In this document: positions 18,033-27,676 of the stretch, one piece after another
Numbering within the stretch: position 1 is the first letter of the stretch
Layout of the letters: each line of letters begins with the position of its first letter
From: Aquabacterium sp.
Lineage (GTDB): Bacteria; Pseudomonadota; Gammaproteobacteria; Burkholderiales; Burkholderiaceae_C
Reading direction: 5' to 3'
DNA length: 64,000 nt
Assembly (NCBI RefSeq): GCF_016195855.1
Contig: NZ_JACPYU010000003.1
Location: 186,001-250,000 of the forward strand
Position numbers and translations under genes: made by a program
Notes under the pieces: generated by a model
Seen by the model: the letters and a program-made list of their open reading frames with translations, nothing else
Database searches by the model: none
Told to the model about the DNA's origin: nothing

Positions 18033-18716
18033 TTACCGCATGCGGCGCAAGGCGATGTTGTCCAGCACATGCCAGCCTGGCTGGCCAGCCCTGGCCGAGG
18101 CCAGCAAACCCGCGGCCACTTGCGCATCGCGCACGGGCTTGTAGCGCGCCGGCATCAGGAAACCCAGCTTCAAGGCGATGCGCTCACCAGCGCGATGCTC
18201 GGTGCGCTCACCGGCCAGAAAGGATGGCCTGGCCACGCTGACGTGCTCGAAGCCGATGGCCTTGATGGCTTCTTCCAGCTCGCCTTTGGTGCGGCTGTAG
18301 AACACCTTGGAGCGGGCACTGGCGCCCAGCGCGCTGACCAGCATGAAGCGACGGGCACCCTGCGCCTTGGCCAGCTGCGCCACCTGCAAGGGGTAATCAA
18401 AATCAACCTGGCGGAAAGCGGCTTGCGATCCGGCCTGCCGGATGGTCGTGCCCAGGGCGCAGAACACCCAATCCACATTGAACCAGTCGGCGTGCGCTTC
18501 CAGTCGCTCGAAATTGGCTTTGCAGATGCGCAATTTGTCGAGACCAGGCACGGCCGCATGCGAGGGGCCCAGCATCTCTGCCGGCGTCATGTCTCGCCGC
18601 ACCAGGGCGCGCACTTCGGCCACCGTCGGGTCTGCCAGAAGCTGGATCAGGGCTTGCCGCCCCACCAGGCCACTGGCCCCCGCCAGCAAAACACGTGCAC
18701 CTTGCGGCTGTGTCAT
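18033..18716 (-). CDS. NAD(P)-binding atypical short-chain dehydrogenase (YbjT/HTATIP2-like)
   Basis: A 227-residue Rossmann protein. MTQPQGARVLLAGASGLVGRQ has the G-x-x-G-x-x-G dinucleotide motif at 13-19. Later blocks FCALGTTIRQAGSQAAFRQVD, FMLVSALGA and FYSRTKGELEEAI supply the S/Y-x3-K region (Y-SRT-K). This pattern is that of atypical SDRs that act as redox sensors or epimerase-like enzymes; the substrate is unknown. The start is at 18716 because the upstream extension overlaps maf and lacks the family sequence. It sits between maf and rng with gaps of about 11 bp on each side, so it is likely in their operon. Confidence 0.85.
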   Translation of the reverse strand: MTQPQGARVLLAGASGLVGRQALIQLLADPTVAEVRALVRRDMTPAEMLGPSHAAVPGLDKLRICKANFERLEAHADWFNVDWVFCALGTTIRQAGSQAAFRQVDFDYPLQVAQLAKAQGARRFMLVSALGASARSKVFYSRTKGELEEAIKAIGFEHVSVARPSFLAGERTEHRAGERIALKLGFLMPARYKPVRDAQVAAGLLASARAGQPGWHVLDNIALRRMR

Positions 18717-18727
18717 GGGCCCCTCGA

Positions 18728-19351
18728 TCAAAAGCGCCAGCCCAGGGGCTTGAGCAGCTCGGCCGTCTCGAACAAAGGCAGGCCCATGATGCCGCTGTAG
18801 CTGCCATCCATGTGCTGTGTCCACGCACCCGATCGCCCCTGGATGGCGTAGGCACCGGCTTTGCCCATGGGCTCGCCACTGGCCACGTAACGCGAGATCT
18901 CGTCGGGAGACAGCACACGCCATTGCACGTGCGACACGCTCAAGCGCAACTGGCCATTGACCACCACCGCCGTCAAGACCTTGTGCGACTGCCCCGACAA
19001 CCTGGCGAGCATCTCGGCCGCATGGGCCGTGTCACCCGGCTTGCCCAGGATCTCGCTACCCAGCGCCACCGTGGTGTCGGCGCACAGGATCGGGGCCTCA
19101 AGCCAGCCCCCCTGGGCCGCGCGACGCGCGCGGCGCGCCACGGCCGCCTCCCACTTGGCCAGCGTCACGCGCTGCACGTAGTCCTCAGGGGATTCGCCCG
19201 GGCGCTCGGTTTCGAGCGATTCGGCGTCCTCGTCCGGATCAGGCAAGAGCAACTCATGGCGCACGCCCAACTGATCCAGCAGTTGTCGGCGGCGTGGGCT
19301 TTGAGAAGCCAGGTAAAGCCAGGGGCTGGCGGTGAATGCGGGCGAGGTCAT
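18728..19351 (-). CDS. maf: Maf-family nucleoside triphosphate pyrophosphatase
   Basis: A 207-residue enzyme that hydrolyses non-canonical or pyrimidine NTPs (dTTP/UTP group, YhdE type) to monophosphate and pyrophosphate. Key blocks are [14 protein letters not shown] (near 12-25), [10 protein letters not shown] with the catalytic Asp, [13 protein letters not shown], and the end segment [14 protein letters not shown]. Codirectional with rlmH upstream and rng downstream, a common betaproteobacterial neighbourhood, though a glycosyltransferase gene separates it from rlmH here. Confidence 0.92.
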   Translation of the reverse strand: MTSPAFTASPWLYLASQSPRRRQLLDQLGVRHELLLPDPDEDAESLETERPGESPEDYVQRVTLAKWEAAVARRARRAAQGGWLEAPILCADTTVALGSEILGKPGDTAHAAEMLARLSGQSHKVLTAVVVNGQLRLSVSHVQWRVLSPDEISRYVASGEPMGKAGAYAIQGRSGAWTQHMDGSYSGIMGLPLFETAELLKPLGWRF

Positions 19352-19377
19352 GCCGACATCCTACGGCATGAGCGGTG

Positions 19378-20943
19378 TCACTGCCGAGCCTTGTTGCACA
19401 CGCTCTCGGGCAGGGGCATGGACAGCAGCCACATCGCGCGCTGAGGCGCACGCGGCATCGGCAGGCGGGCCTGTGCAAGCGGCACGCCAACAGCGGCATC
19501 ACCCACCAGGCCACGCAACCCGTCGGGCATGGCTTGCACTTGATCCATCGTGATCCAGGCCGCCACGCAAGGCCCGCGATCCCGCACGAAATCTGCCGGC
19601 GGGGGCAAATCCACCGAATTGGATGTCCAGGTGCTGTCGCGGGCATCCACCTGAGCCAGGATGCCGGCCAGGTGGTCGTCCCCCGTGATGATGCGCAGAG
19701 GCTGGCTGCCATAGCGTTGGTGCAGATCGGCAGAAACCTGCTCGGCAGGCCGGTCTGTCCAGCAGCTCTTGCAACGCTGTGCATTGATCTCAGGCACCCA
19801 CCAACGCAGGGCCGACGCGCCAATGGTCACGGCCACCAGAGCCCAGGTGAGCCACACGGCTCGTGCACGCCAGGCGGCCAGGCGATCGGCGCCATCCAGG
19901 ATCTGCCAGGCTTTCACACACATCCAGACGGTGGTGCCAGGAATCACCGGCCACAACCAGCGGGGCGTGAAATGGGAGGCCTTCATCACCATCATGATGA
20001 CAATGAGTATGGACAGGCCACAGGTTGTCTGCCAGCCCAGCCAGCGCCCGACATCGGCGCGCATCGTGCTGCCTTTGTCTTGCGGCGATTGCACGCGCCA
20101 GGCCAGCAAGGCCAGCAGCAAGGGCGCCAGCAGCAGGTACTCCAAGGCCCCCAGCACCACGCGCACCATGGGCTTCCACATGGGCAGGTGCGCATCGGAC
20201 ACCACGACCCGACGCGCCAGCGAGACCGAGCCACTGGGTTGCGTCAGCCACCAATGGGCATAGGGCGCGATGGCGGCACTGAACACCAGCAAGGCCAGCA
20301 GCATCCACAGCAGGTGGGTTCGTGCCGGCGCATGGCCCGCGCCATCGACTGCCGGCTGTGCACGCAACGAAGGCTGCAGGATGATGATCCACGCGGAGAC
20401 CAGGCTGGACAGGCACCACAGCGCCGCGTTGAGCTTGGACAGGCAGGCCACGGCCGCGAGCAGCCCCACCACAGGCCACCAGGCAGGCCGGGACAGCGCG
20501 CGTGCGGCGGCCACAGACGCCCACATCGTGATCCCCGCTGCCAGCACCGTGTGCGTCAGGCTGTCATGCACACGCCACATGGCCAGCAGCAAGCCCAGAT
20601 GCGCCAGCAGGACCTTGGCCTGAACCGAACGGTCCGCCCCGCAAGCGCGTGCCAGCGCCTGCACGCCACCCAGCCAGATCAGCAGGCACAGGTAGCGCCC
20701 GAACTCCAGCGCCAGTGCCCAGGACACCTGCGCCGGTTTGAGCGACAAGAGCAACCACGTATACAGCGGTGGCTGACGGGTGCCATAGCCCAGTTGCCAG
20801 GACTGCGCAAAATACACCTGCTCGGCGCTGTCGATGTCCAGGCCATCCGGGCTGATCACCTTGAGCAAACCATAGGCCAAGACCCAGACCACCACCGCCA
20901 CCCATGCACTGAGCAGCGTCGGTCTTTTGAGAAAATCAGGCAC
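19378..20943 (-). CDS. Polytopic membrane glycosyltransferase (ArnT/PMT-like, GT39/GT83 type)
   Basis: About 521 residues with many hydrophobic segments. The first periplasmic loop has DGLDIDSAEQVYFAQSW and GYGTRQPPLYTW (near 30-55), the acidic-residue and PPLY pattern of lipid-linked sugar transferases such as ArnT and PMT. About eleven further membrane segments and a C-terminal soluble domain (near 400-515) follow. Such enzymes move a sugar from a polyprenyl phosphate to an envelope acceptor; donor and acceptor are unknown. The start is uncertain: a GTG at 20943 overlaps the rlmH stop by 8 bp, without a strong ribosome site. Its place between rlmH and maf looks like an insertion into an otherwise conserved order. 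Confidence 0.8.
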   Translation of the reverse strand: MPDFLKRPTLLSAWVAVVVWVLAYGLLKVISPDGLDIDSAEQVYFAQSWQLGYGTRQPPLYTWLLLSLKPAQVSWALALEFGRYLCLLIWLGGVQALARACGADRSVQAKVLLAHLGLLLAMWRVHDSLTHTVLAAGITMWASVAAARALSRPAWWPVVGLLAAVACLSKLNAALWCLSSLVSAWIIILQPSLRAQPAVDGAGHAPARTHLLWMLLALLVFSAAIAPYAHWWLTQPSGSVSLARRVVVSDAHLPMWKPMVRVVLGALEYLLLAPLLLALLAWRVQSPQDKGSTMRADVGRWLGWQTTCGLSILIVIMMVMKASHFTPRWLWPVIPGTTVWMCVKAWQILDGADRLAAWRARAVWLTWALVAVTIGASALRWWVPEINAQRCKSCWTDRPAEQVSADLHQRYGSQPLRIITGDDHLAGILAQVDARDSTWTSNSVDLPPPADFVRDRGPCVAAWITMDQVQAMPDGLRGLVGDAAVGVPLAQARLPMPRAPQRAMWLLSMPLPESVCNKARQ

Positions 20944-21403
20944 GGTGATAAGGATGGTTGTGTCGCAAGGACCAGGCACGATAGAGCTGCTCCAGCAGGA
21001 GCACACGCGCCAGGGCATGCGGCAAGGTCATGTCGGACAGGCGTATGGCCTCGTCCGCTGTTTGCTTGAGTTGAGGGTCGATGCCGTCGGCCCCGCCGAT
21101 GATCAGCGCCACATCGCGGCCATCGTTCAGCCAGGCCTCGGTGCGCTCGGCCAGTTGCACGCTGGTCAGGCGCGAACCACGCTCATCCAGGATGACCCGG
21201 CGCACGCCGCGCTCCAACGCCGCCTCCATGCGCACAGCCTCGGCCTGCATGATGGCCGCCACAGGCTTGCCTTCACGCGGCTCGGCCTTGAGGGCCTTGA
21301 CCTCCACCTTCCAGTCAGGCGGGAAGCGCTTGAGGTAGTCCTCGCACGCCTCGTTTGCCCAATCCGGCAGGCGGTGGCCAATGGTGACAACAGTGAGCTT
21401 CAT
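20936..21403 (-). CDS. rlmH: 23S rRNA (pseudouridine1915-N3)-methyltransferase RlmH
   Basis: A 155-residue SPOUT methyltransferase that methylates pseudouridine 1915 in helix 69 of 23S rRNA in the 70S ribosome. It starts MKLTVVTIGHRLPDW and contains the SAM-knot segments VALIIGGADGI (near 97-107) and the invariant C-terminal block LEQLYRAWSLRHNHPYHRA. Length is exactly that of the family. It lies 44 bp after rsfS, and its stop overlaps the likely GTG of the glycosyltransferase. Confidence 0.97.
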   Translation of the reverse strand: MKLTVVTIGHRLPDWANEACEDYLKRFPPDWKVEVKALKAEPREGKPVAAIMQAEAVRMEAALERGVRRVILDERGSRLTSVQLAERTEAWLNDGRDVALIIGGADGIDPQLKQTADEAIRLSDMTLPHALARVLLLEQLYRAWSLRHNHPYHRA

Positions 21404-21447
21404 GGCCCAACGACCTTACCAGTACTGCAACAAGGTCGACTGTGAAA

Positions 21448-22194
21448 TCAACGTGCCGACTTCTTGGGGGCGGCCTTCTTGGCTGCCACCTTCTTCACGG
21501 CCACCTTGCGGGCTGGCGCCTTTTTGGCCGCCACCTTCTTGACTGCGACCTTGCGAGCCGGTGCCTTCTTGGCCTCCGGCGCGTTCACCACGATCTTCTT
21601 CACGGTGCTGGCGGCCTTCTTGGCGGCGACTTTCTTGGCCACCACCTTCTTGGCCGGTGCCTTCGGTGCAGCAGCCGGAGCCTTGCCAGCGGCCTTCTTC
21701 GCAGCAGGCGCCTTCTTGGCAGCGACCTTGCGGCTTGGCGAGGTCGTGGCGGCCTTCTTGGCAGCGGTGGTCTTGCCTGCGGCCTTCTTGGGCTTCACGG
21801 GCGCGTCGTCTTCATCCGGCTCGGAAGCCTTGGCCAGACCGACCTTGCCCGCATTGAGCTTGATGGCCACGGGCTTGTCACCCCAGATCTCTTCGAGCTG
21901 GTAGTACTGGCGAATCGCCGGTTGCATGATGTGCACGACGGCAGCGGCGCAGTCCACGATGATCCACTCACCGTTGTCTTCGCCCTCGGTGCGCATCACC
22001 TGAAAGCCCGCCGCCTTGACAGCCTGACGCACGCTGGAGGACAGCGCCTTGGTCTGACGGTTGGAAGAGCCGGTTGCGATGATCACCCGCTCGAACAGAG
22101 GCGAGAGGTGCTCGGTGTTGAACACGACGATGTCTTGGGCCTTGACATCTTCCAGACCATCGACGATGGCGCGTTGCAGTTTACGGATGTCCAT
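21448..22194 (-). CDS. rsfS: Ribosomal silencing factor RsfS with long Lys/Ala-rich histone-H1-like tail
   Basis: Residues 1-120 are a normal RsfS (DUF143) domain, which binds uL14 and blocks subunit joining in starving cells: MDIRKLQRAIVDGLEDVKAQDI, VIIATGSSNRQTKAL and GEWIIVDCAAAVVHIM are typical. Ordinary RsfS ends there (105-130 residues). Here a further 118 residues follow, almost only Lys, Ala, Pro and Val, with PAKK/AAKK-type repeats and a tandem KKAPARKVAVKKVAA unit near the C-terminus. The tail looks like bacterial histone-H1-like DNA/RNA-binding proteins and should be disordered and strongly basic. There is no stop between domain and tail. The start is fixed by abutting nadD (ATG one base after its stop). 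Confidence 0.93.
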   Translation of the reverse strand: MDIRKLQRAIVDGLEDVKAQDIVVFNTEHLSPLFERVIIATGSSNRQTKALSSSVRQAVKAAGFQVMRTEGEDNGEWIIVDCAAAVVHIMQPAIRQYYQLEEIWGDKPVAIKLNAGKVGLAKASEPDEDDAPVKPKKAAGKTTAAKKAATTSPSRKVAAKKAPAAKKAAGKAPAAAPKAPAKKVVAKKVAAKKAASTVKKIVVNAPEAKKAPARKVAVKKVAAKKAPARKVAVKKVAAKKAAPKKSAR

Positions 22195-22848
22195 TCAGCG
22201 GGGGGCGCCACCAGGGGCGTAGAGTTGATGGGTTGCAATATAACGCGCCACCGGTGCGGACACCAGTTCTGGCGCGAGGGTCAAAGGATCTTCGCCACGG
22301 GCAAGCCGGGCGCGGATATCGGTCGAAGAGACATTCAAAGGCGGCATGGGCAGCTCCACCACACGGTACGCAAGCCCCGCCAGCGCCTGGGGCGCAGCAG
22401 GCAGATCATGCCCTCTGCAGGCCACGGCCAGCGTCAGCGCTTGCAACAATTCGTGCCAGCCCTGCCAGGTCGGGAAATTGGCGTACTGGTCCTGGCCAAT
22501 GATCAGGAACCAGTCAGTTGGCTCGGTGGATGCGGTTTGTAGCATCCGCACCGTGTCCCGCGTGTATGAAGGGCCATCCCGGTTCAGCTCGATGGCATCG
22601 ACCACAAAACGCGGTTCATGGGCCGTGGCCGCCTGCACCATGGCCAGCCGGTGCCTGGGTGCGGCCAGTTGCCTGGCCTTCTGCCAGGGCTGCCCGACCG
22701 GGATCCAGCGCACCTCATCCAGGTGCAGATGCCGCAAGGCGGTTTCTGCCAGCTCGACATGGGCACGGTGGACGGGATCGAAACTACCCCCCATCAGGCC
22801 CACGCGGCGCGCGGCGCGATCAGGGGTTGGAGAAGACGATGTCAACAA
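22195..22848 (-). CDS. nadD: Nicotinate-nucleotide adenylyltransferase NadD
   Basis: A 217-residue enzyme making deamido-NAD from nicotinate mononucleotide and ATP. It has the nucleotidyltransferase motif GGSFDPVHRAH (near 20-30), WIPVGQPWQK, and the C-terminal ISSTDIR-like VSSTDIRARLARG (near 174-186). The stop is directly followed by the rsfS ATG, so the two are translationally coupled. The hemF stop is only 6 bp upstream of its start. Confidence 0.95.
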   Translation of the reverse strand: MLTSSSPTPDRAARRVGLMGGSFDPVHRAHVELAETALRHLHLDEVRWIPVGQPWQKARQLAAPRHRLAMVQAATAHEPRFVVDAIELNRDGPSYTRDTVRMLQTASTEPTDWFLIIGQDQYANFPTWQGWHELLQALTLAVACRGHDLPAAPQALAGLAYRVVELPMPPLNVSSTDIRARLARGEDPLTLAPELVSAPVARYIATHQLYAPGGAPR

Positions 22849-22854
22849 ACGACC

Positions 22855-23781
22855 TCAGACCCAATCCCGCGCGGGCAGGAAGTCGGAATACAGCCGGGCT
22901 TCGGCGCTGCCAGGCTCGGGGTGCCAGTCGTAGCGCCACTTCACGATGGGCGGCATCGACATCAGGATGCTTTCGGTGCGGCCACCGGACTGCAGGCCAA
23001 ACAGCGTGCCGCGGTCCCACACCAGGTTGAACTCGACATAACGACCGCGGCGATAGGCCTGGAAGTCACGCTCGCGCTCGCCATAAGGCAGGCCACGGCG
23101 GCGCTGCAGGATGGGCAGATAGGCTTGCGTGAAGGCGTCACCCACCGAGCGGATCATGGCGAACCCGCCTTCAAAGCCCAGTTCGGAGAAGTCGTCAAAG
23201 AAGATGCCGCCCACGCCGCGCGCCTCGTTGCGGTGCTTGAGGAAGAAGTACTCGTCGCACCATTTCTTGAAGCGCGGGTACTTGTCGTCGCCAAAAGGCG
23301 CCAGCGCGTCCTGGCAGACCTGGTGAAAGTGGCGGGCGTCCTCTTCCTGGCCGTAGTAGGGCGTGAGGTCCATGCCACCGCCGAACCAGGCCACCACCGA
23401 GCCGTCGGGCTTGTGGGCCGCCAGCATGCGCACGTTCATGTGCACGGTGGGCGCGTAGGGGTTGCGCGGGTGGAAGACCAGCGACACGCCCATGGCCTCG
23501 AACGGGCAACCGGCCAGCTCGGGGCGGTGCTGCGTGGCCGAAGGCGGCAGGCTCGGGCCCTTCACGTGCGAGAAGTTGCAGCCGCCGCGCTCCAGCACGG
23601 TGCCCTCTTCCACCAGCCGCGAACAGCCATCACCCTGCAGGCGTTCCTGCGGGCCACGCACCCAGGCATCCCTCACGAAGGGCGTGCCGTCTTCGGTTTC
23701 GAAGGCGGCCACGATGCGGTCTTGCAGGTCCAGCAGGTACTGGCGAACGGCGTCGGTGTTCAAGGCGGGGGTGGTGCTCAT
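22855..23781 (-). CDS. hemF: Oxygen-dependent coproporphyrinogen-III oxidase HemF
   Basis: A 308-residue haem-pathway enzyme converting coproporphyrinogen III to protoporphyrinogen IX with O2. Diagnostic blocks are [30 protein letters not shown] (near 97-116), [23 protein letters not shown] and the [17 protein letters not shown] region. The length equals E. coli HemF closely. It lies between purD and nadD on the same strand with short gaps. Confidence 0.97.
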   Translation of the reverse strand: MSTTPALNTDAVRQYLLDLQDRIVAAFETEDGTPFVRDAWVRGPQERLQGDGCSRLVEEGTVLERGGCNFSHVKGPSLPPSATQHRPELAGCPFEAMGVSLVFHPRNPYAPTVHMNVRMLAAHKPDGSVVAWFGGGMDLTPYYGQEEDARHFHQVCQDALAPFGDDKYPRFKKWCDEYFFLKHRNEARGVGGIFFDDFSELGFEGGFAMIRSVGDAFTQAYLPILQRRRGLPYGERERDFQAYRRGRYVEFNLVWDRGTLFGLQSGGRTESILMSMPPIVKWRYDWHPEPGSAEARLYSDFLPARDWV

Positions 23782-23805
23782 GAAGGCGTATGGTTAAAGG
23801 CCAGA

Positions 23806-25104
23806 TCAACGCGCTTTGATGGCACGCCAGCCGATGTCGGTACGGAACTGCATGCCGTCGAACTGGATGCCGCGCATGTAGTCATACGCACGCTGCTGCG
23901 CCAGCTTGGCTGACTCGCCCAGTGCAGTCACACACAGTACGCGGCCACCACTGGTGCGCACCTGGCCGTCATCACCCATGGTCGTGCCGGCATGGAAGAC
24001 CATGGCGTCATCGGCTTCGGCAGGCAGGCCGGTGATCACGTCGCCCTTCTTCGGGTCCAGCGGGTAGCCACCAGCGGCCATCACCACGCCCAGCGCAAAG
24101 CGACGGTCCCATTGCAGCTCGACCTGGTCCAGCGTGCCGTCGGTGGCGGCCATGAAGACGTCGATCAGGTCGCTCTTGAGGCGCATCATGATGGGCTGGG
24201 TCTCGGGGTCACCCATGCGGCAGTTGAACTCCAGCGTCTTGGGGTTGCCGTTGGCGTCGATCATCAGGCCGGCATACAGGAAGCCGGTGAAGGGGATGCC
24301 GTCCTTGGCCATGCCGGCCAGGGTCGGGTTGATGATCTCGTGCATGGCCTTGGCGTGCACATTGGGCGTCACCACCGGGGCAGGCGAATAAGCGCCCATG
24401 CCACCGGTGTTGGGGCCGGCGTCAGCGTCCAGCAGGCGTTTGTGGTCCTGGCTGGTGGCCAGCACGGCCACATTCTTGCCGTCGGCCAGCACGATGAAGC
24501 TGGCTTCTTCGCCTTCCAGGAACTCTTCGATCACGACACGAGCGCCACCGGCGTTGTGCTGCACGCCCAGCTTGTTGTCCCCACCGTCCTGAGGAAGCAT
24601 CCAGTCCACGGCCTGGTGTGCTTCGTCCAGCGTCATGGCCACGACCACGCCCTTGCCTGCAGCCAGGCCATCGGCCTTGATCACGATGGGGGCGCCATGC
24701 TTGTCCACGAAAGCGTGGGCCGCCGCCGCATCGGTGAAGGTCTCGTAAAACGCCGTGGGGATGCCATGGCGCTTCATGAAGTCCTTGGCAAATGCCTTGG
24801 AGCTTTCCAGCTGGGCGGCCTTTTGGGTGGGGCCAAAGATGCGCATGCCACGCGCGCGGAACTCGTCCACCACACCGGCAGCCAGCGGGGCCTCGGGTCC
24901 CACCACGGTCAGGCTGATCTTGTTGTCCTGGGCGAAGTCGGCCAGCGCTTTCACATCGGTGATGGGCACATTGACCAGGTGCGGATCACGTGCCGTGCCG
25001 CCATTGCCTGGGGCAACGTAGACCTTGGTGGCCTTGGGTGACTGGGCCAGCTTCCAGGCCAGGGCATGCTCGCGGCCGCCCGAACCAATGACAAGAATAT
25101 TCAT
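23806..25104 (-). CDS. purD: Phosphoribosylamine-glycine ligase PurD
   Basis: A 432-residue ATP-grasp enzyme of purine synthesis (phosphoribosylamine + glycine to GAR). It shows MNILVIGSGGREHALAWKLAQS at the start, KADGLAAGKGVVVA (near 143-156), the GEEASFIVLADG block and FNCRMGDPETQ (near 288-298) carrying metal ligands. Length is typical. It follows yebC by 24 bp and precedes hemF by about the same. A TPP-aptamer-like sequence lies ahead of yebC-purD on this strand. Confidence 0.97.
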   Translation of the reverse strand: MNILVIGSGGREHALAWKLAQSPKATKVYVAPGNGGTARDPHLVNVPITDVKALADFAQDNKISLTVVGPEAPLAAGVVDEFRARGMRIFGPTQKAAQLESSKAFAKDFMKRHGIPTAFYETFTDAAAAHAFVDKHGAPIVIKADGLAAGKGVVVAMTLDEAHQAVDWMLPQDGGDNKLGVQHNAGGARVVIEEFLEGEEASFIVLADGKNVAVLATSQDHKRLLDADAGPNTGGMGAYSPAPVVTPNVHAKAMHEIINPTLAGMAKDGIPFTGFLYAGLMIDANGNPKTLEFNCRMGDPETQPIMMRLKSDLIDVFMAATDGTLDQVELQWDRRFALGVVMAAGGYPLDPKKGDVITGLPAEADDAMVFHAGTTMGDDGQVRTSGGRVLCVTALGESAKLAQQRAYDYMRGIQFDGMQFRTDIGWRAIKAR

Positions 25105-25128
25105 GTGTTGCTCAATTCAGTTCGGCCG

Positions 25129-25857
25129 TCAGTTCGGCGCCAGTTCGGCGTTATGGAACACGTCCTGGACGTCGTCCAGGTCTTCCAGCACGTCCAGCAG
25201 TTTCTGCATCCGGGCGGCGTCGTCGCCCGTCAGCTCGATGGTGTTCTCGGCGCGCATGGTCACTTCAGCCATTTCAGGTTTCATGCCAGCGCCTTCGAGG
25301 GCGTTCTTCACAGCTTCAAAATCAGCCGGGGAGCTCAGTACTTCGATGGAGCCATCTTCGTGGGTGACCACGTCGTCGGCACCGGCCTCCAGGGCCACTT
25401 CCATGACCTTGTCTTCATTCACGCCGGGCGCAAACAGCAGTTGGCCCACGTGCTTGAACTGGAAGGCCACCGAGCCTTCCGTGCCCAGGTTGCCACCGTG
25501 CTTGCTGAAGGCGTGGCGCACTTCGGCCACCGTGCGCACACGGTTGTCGGTCATGCAATCCACGATCACGGCCGCGCCACCAATGCCATAGCCCTCGTAG
25601 CGCACTTCTTCGTAGGTGACCCCATCCAGATTGCCCGTGGCCTTGTCCACGTTGCGCTTGATGTTGTCGGCAGGCATGTTCGCGGCCTTCGCCTTGTCGA
25701 TGGCCAGGCGCAGACGCGGGTTCATGTTGATGTCGGCACCGCCAGCGCGGGCCGCCACGATGATTTCACGCGTGATGCGGGTCCATACCTTGCCGCGTTT
25801 TTCGTCCTGACGACCCTTGCGGTGTTGGATATTGGCCCACTTGGAATGACCGGCCAT
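25129..25857 (-). CDS. yebC: YebC/PmpR family protein
   Basis: A 242-residue protein with the invariant [18 protein letters not shown] start, a [12 protein letters not shown] block and the acidic C-terminal part [17 protein letters not shown]. Members of this family were long described as transcription regulators, and more recent work links them to ribosome stalling relief at proline runs. The start at 25857 is set by the family N-terminus and GGAG upstream; the longer frame to 25929 adds non-homologous residues. It opens the leftward run that includes purD and hemF. Confidence 0.95.
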   Translation of the reverse strand: MAGHSKWANIQHRKGRQDEKRGKVWTRITREIIVAARAGGADINMNPRLRLAIDKAKAANMPADNIKRNVDKATGNLDGVTYEEVRYEGYGIGGAAVIVDCMTDNRVRTVAEVRHAFSKHGGNLGTEGSVAFQFKHVGQLLFAPGVNEDKVMEVALEAGADDVVTHEDGSIEVLSSPADFEAVKNALEGAGMKPEMAEVTMRAENTIELTGDDAARMQKLLDVLEDLDDVQDVFHNAELAPN

Positions 25858-25929
25858 GGCGAGTTGCTCCGGGTAATAGTCTGTTTTTGAACGACAGAAC
25901 GCGCCCCGGCACAAGTCCGGTGCGCGCAC

Positions 25930-25953
25930 AAAAAATGCTCAGCAAAAGCTGAG
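25930..25953 (-). terminator. Terminator-like hairpin in the yebC leader
   Basis: On the minus strand CTCAGC-TTTT-GCTGAG is followed by CA and TTTTTT. It looks like an intrinsic terminator 73 bases before the yebC ATG and just downstream of the TPP-aptamer-like sequence. No gene ends on this strand nearby, so it would act as an attenuator in a leader rather than at a gene end. Confidence 0.6.
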
Positions 25954-25968
25954 TGATACTGTGATTTT

Positions 25969-26047
25969 ACCTTTCGGCCGGGTTGACCCTGATCAGGTTC
26001 TGCTCAGAATGGTCCGCTTGTCCGTTTTTCACCCGTCCGGCACCCGC
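25969..26047 (-). ncRNA. TPP-riboswitch-like sequence (possibly degenerate)
   Basis: Reading the minus strand, the blocks GCGGGTGCC, CTGAG, GAACCTGATC, GGGTCAACCC and GGCCGAAAGG appear in the order found in thiamine pyrophosphate (THI-box) aptamers. The ACCC segment that normally sits between CTGAG and GAACC and closes helix P2 is missing, so the aptamer may be broken, divergent or a chance match. It is followed by a terminator-like hairpin and then yebC-purD. Confidence 0.35.
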
Positions 26048-26075
26048 TCGACACCCTTTCAGACGCCCCACCACC

Positions 26076-27647
26076 ATGGCTGATCCCATCCTGCTTGCCC
26101 GGAACAAAGACACCGAATGCCACCTGCTGCCGGCCCTGGCCAACCGCCATGGCCTGATCACCGGCGCCACGGGTACCGGCAAGACGATCACGCTGCAATC
26201 CCTGGCAGAAAGCCTGTCCCAAACGGGGGTGCCCGTCTTCATGGCCGACATCAAGGGCGACCTGACCGGGATCTCGCAAACCGGCGTCGTGTCACCCAAG
26301 CTGGCCGGCATCCTGGCTGAACGCGGCCTGGACAAGCCCGAACCGCTGGCCTGCCCCACCACGCTGTGGGACGTGTTCGGCGAGCAAGGCCACCCGGTGC
26401 GCGCCACGGTGTCGGACATGGGGCCGCTGCTGCTGTCGCGCATGCTCAATCTGAACGACACCCAGCAAGGCGTGCTGCAACTGGTGTTCAAGATCGCCGA
26501 CGACAACGGCCTCTTGCTGCTCGACCTCAAGGACCTGCGCGCCATGCTCCAGCATGTGGGCGACAACGCCAGCCAGTTCACCACCGAGTACGGCAACATC
26601 AGCGCGGCCAGCGTGGGCGCCATCCAGCGCGGCCTGCTGCAGATCGAGGAGCAAGGCGGCGACAAGTTCTTTGGCGAGCCCATGCTCAACATCGGCGACT
26701 TCATGCAGACCGTGGACGGCAAGGGTGTCATCAACATCCTGGCCGCCGACAAGCTGATGAACGCGCCCCGTCTGTACGCCACCTTCCTGCTGTGGATGCT
26801 GTCGGAGTTGTTCGAGACCCTGCCCGAGGTGGGCGACCTGGACAAACCCAAGCTGGTCTTCTTCTTTGACGAGGCCCACCTGCTGTTCAAGGACGCGCCA
26901 TCGGCCCTGGTCGAGCGCATCGAGCTGGTCGTGCGCCTGGTGCGCTCCAAGGGTGTGGGCGTCTACTTCGTGACCCAGAACCCGCTGGACGTGCCCGACA
27001 CCGTGCTCGGCCAGTTGGGCAACCGCGTGCAACACGCCTTGCGCGCCTTCACGCCACGGGATCAGAAGGCCGTCAAATCTGCCGCAGAAACCATGCGGGC
27101 CAAACCTGGCCTGGACATCGAAACCGCCATCACCGAGTTGGCCGTGGGCGAGGCCCTGGTCAGCCTGCTGGACGACAAGGGGCGCCCCAGCGTCACAGAA
27201 CGCGTGTTCGTGTTGCCTCCGGGCAGCCAGATCGGCCCGATCATGCCCGAGCAGCGCCAGGCCTTGCTGGCCAATTCGCTGGTGGCCGGCGTGTACGAAA
27301 AGACCGTGGACCGGGACTCGGCCTACGAAAAGCTCAAGGGCCGTGCGGCGGCCTCCCCCACCAGCGCGCAAGCTGGCCAGGGCGAGCCGAAATCCATGCG
27401 TGAAGAGGCGGCCGAGGCCATGAAGGGCGGCGCCACCGATGCGGCCAGGGGCGCAGCGGGCGCGACCACCGGTGGCTGGCTGGGCGACATCACCGACGGG
27501 CTGCTCAAAGGCAGTGGCCGCAAGGACTCGATTCTGGAAACGGTGGCCAAATCGGCCGCGCGCACCATCGGCTCGACCATGGGCCGAGAGATCATCCGCG
27601 GCGTGCTGGGCTCGATCCTGGGTGGCGCAAACAACCGCCGCCGCTGA
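26076..27647 (+). CDS. HerA-like ATPase of the YjgR/DUF853 family
   Basis: A 523-residue cytoplasmic ATPase. It starts [41 protein letters not shown], with the Walker A motif GATGTGKT near 31-38. Walker B is [12 protein letters not shown] (near 263-274), and an arginine-containing [13 protein letters not shown] follows. The Ala/Gly-rich C-terminal 90 residues are probably flexible. Family members (E. coli YjgR) are related to HerA/FtsK helicases but have no settled function. The ATG at 26076 matches the family start; the longer frame lies in the region carrying the riboswitch-like sequence on the other strand. No co-transcribed partner. Confidence 0.88.
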   Translation: MADPILLARNKDTECHLLPALANRHGLITGATGTGKTITLQSLAESLSQTGVPVFMADIKGDLTGISQTGVVSPKLAGILAERGLDKPEPLACPTTLWDVFGEQGHPVRATVSDMGPLLLSRMLNLNDTQQGVLQLVFKIADDNGLLLLDLKDLRAMLQHVGDNASQFTTEYGNISAASVGAIQRGLLQIEEQGGDKFFGEPMLNIGDFMQTVDGKGVINILAADKLMNAPRLYATFLLWMLSELFETLPEVGDLDKPKLVFFFDEAHLLFKDAPSALVERIELVVRLVRSKGVGVYFVTQNPLDVPDTVLGQLGNRVQHALRAFTPRDQKAVKSAAETMRAKPGLDIETAITELAVGEALVSLLDDKGRPSVTERVFVLPPGSQIGPIMPEQRQALLANSLVAGVYEKTVDRDSAYEKLKGRAAASPTSAQAGQGEPKSMREEAAEAMKGGATDAARGAAGATTGGWLGDITDGLLKGSGRKDSILETVAKSAARTIGSTMGREIIRGVLGSILGGANNRRR

Positions 27648-27676
27648 GGCTCACGAGCCCACACTGGTCAACCCGA

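Noticed and set aside
21460-21830. Repetitive DNA resembling a tandem repeat or short CRISPR-like array
   Set aside because: The repeats are in frame and encode the Lys/Ala tail of RsfS; there are no spacers of constant length.
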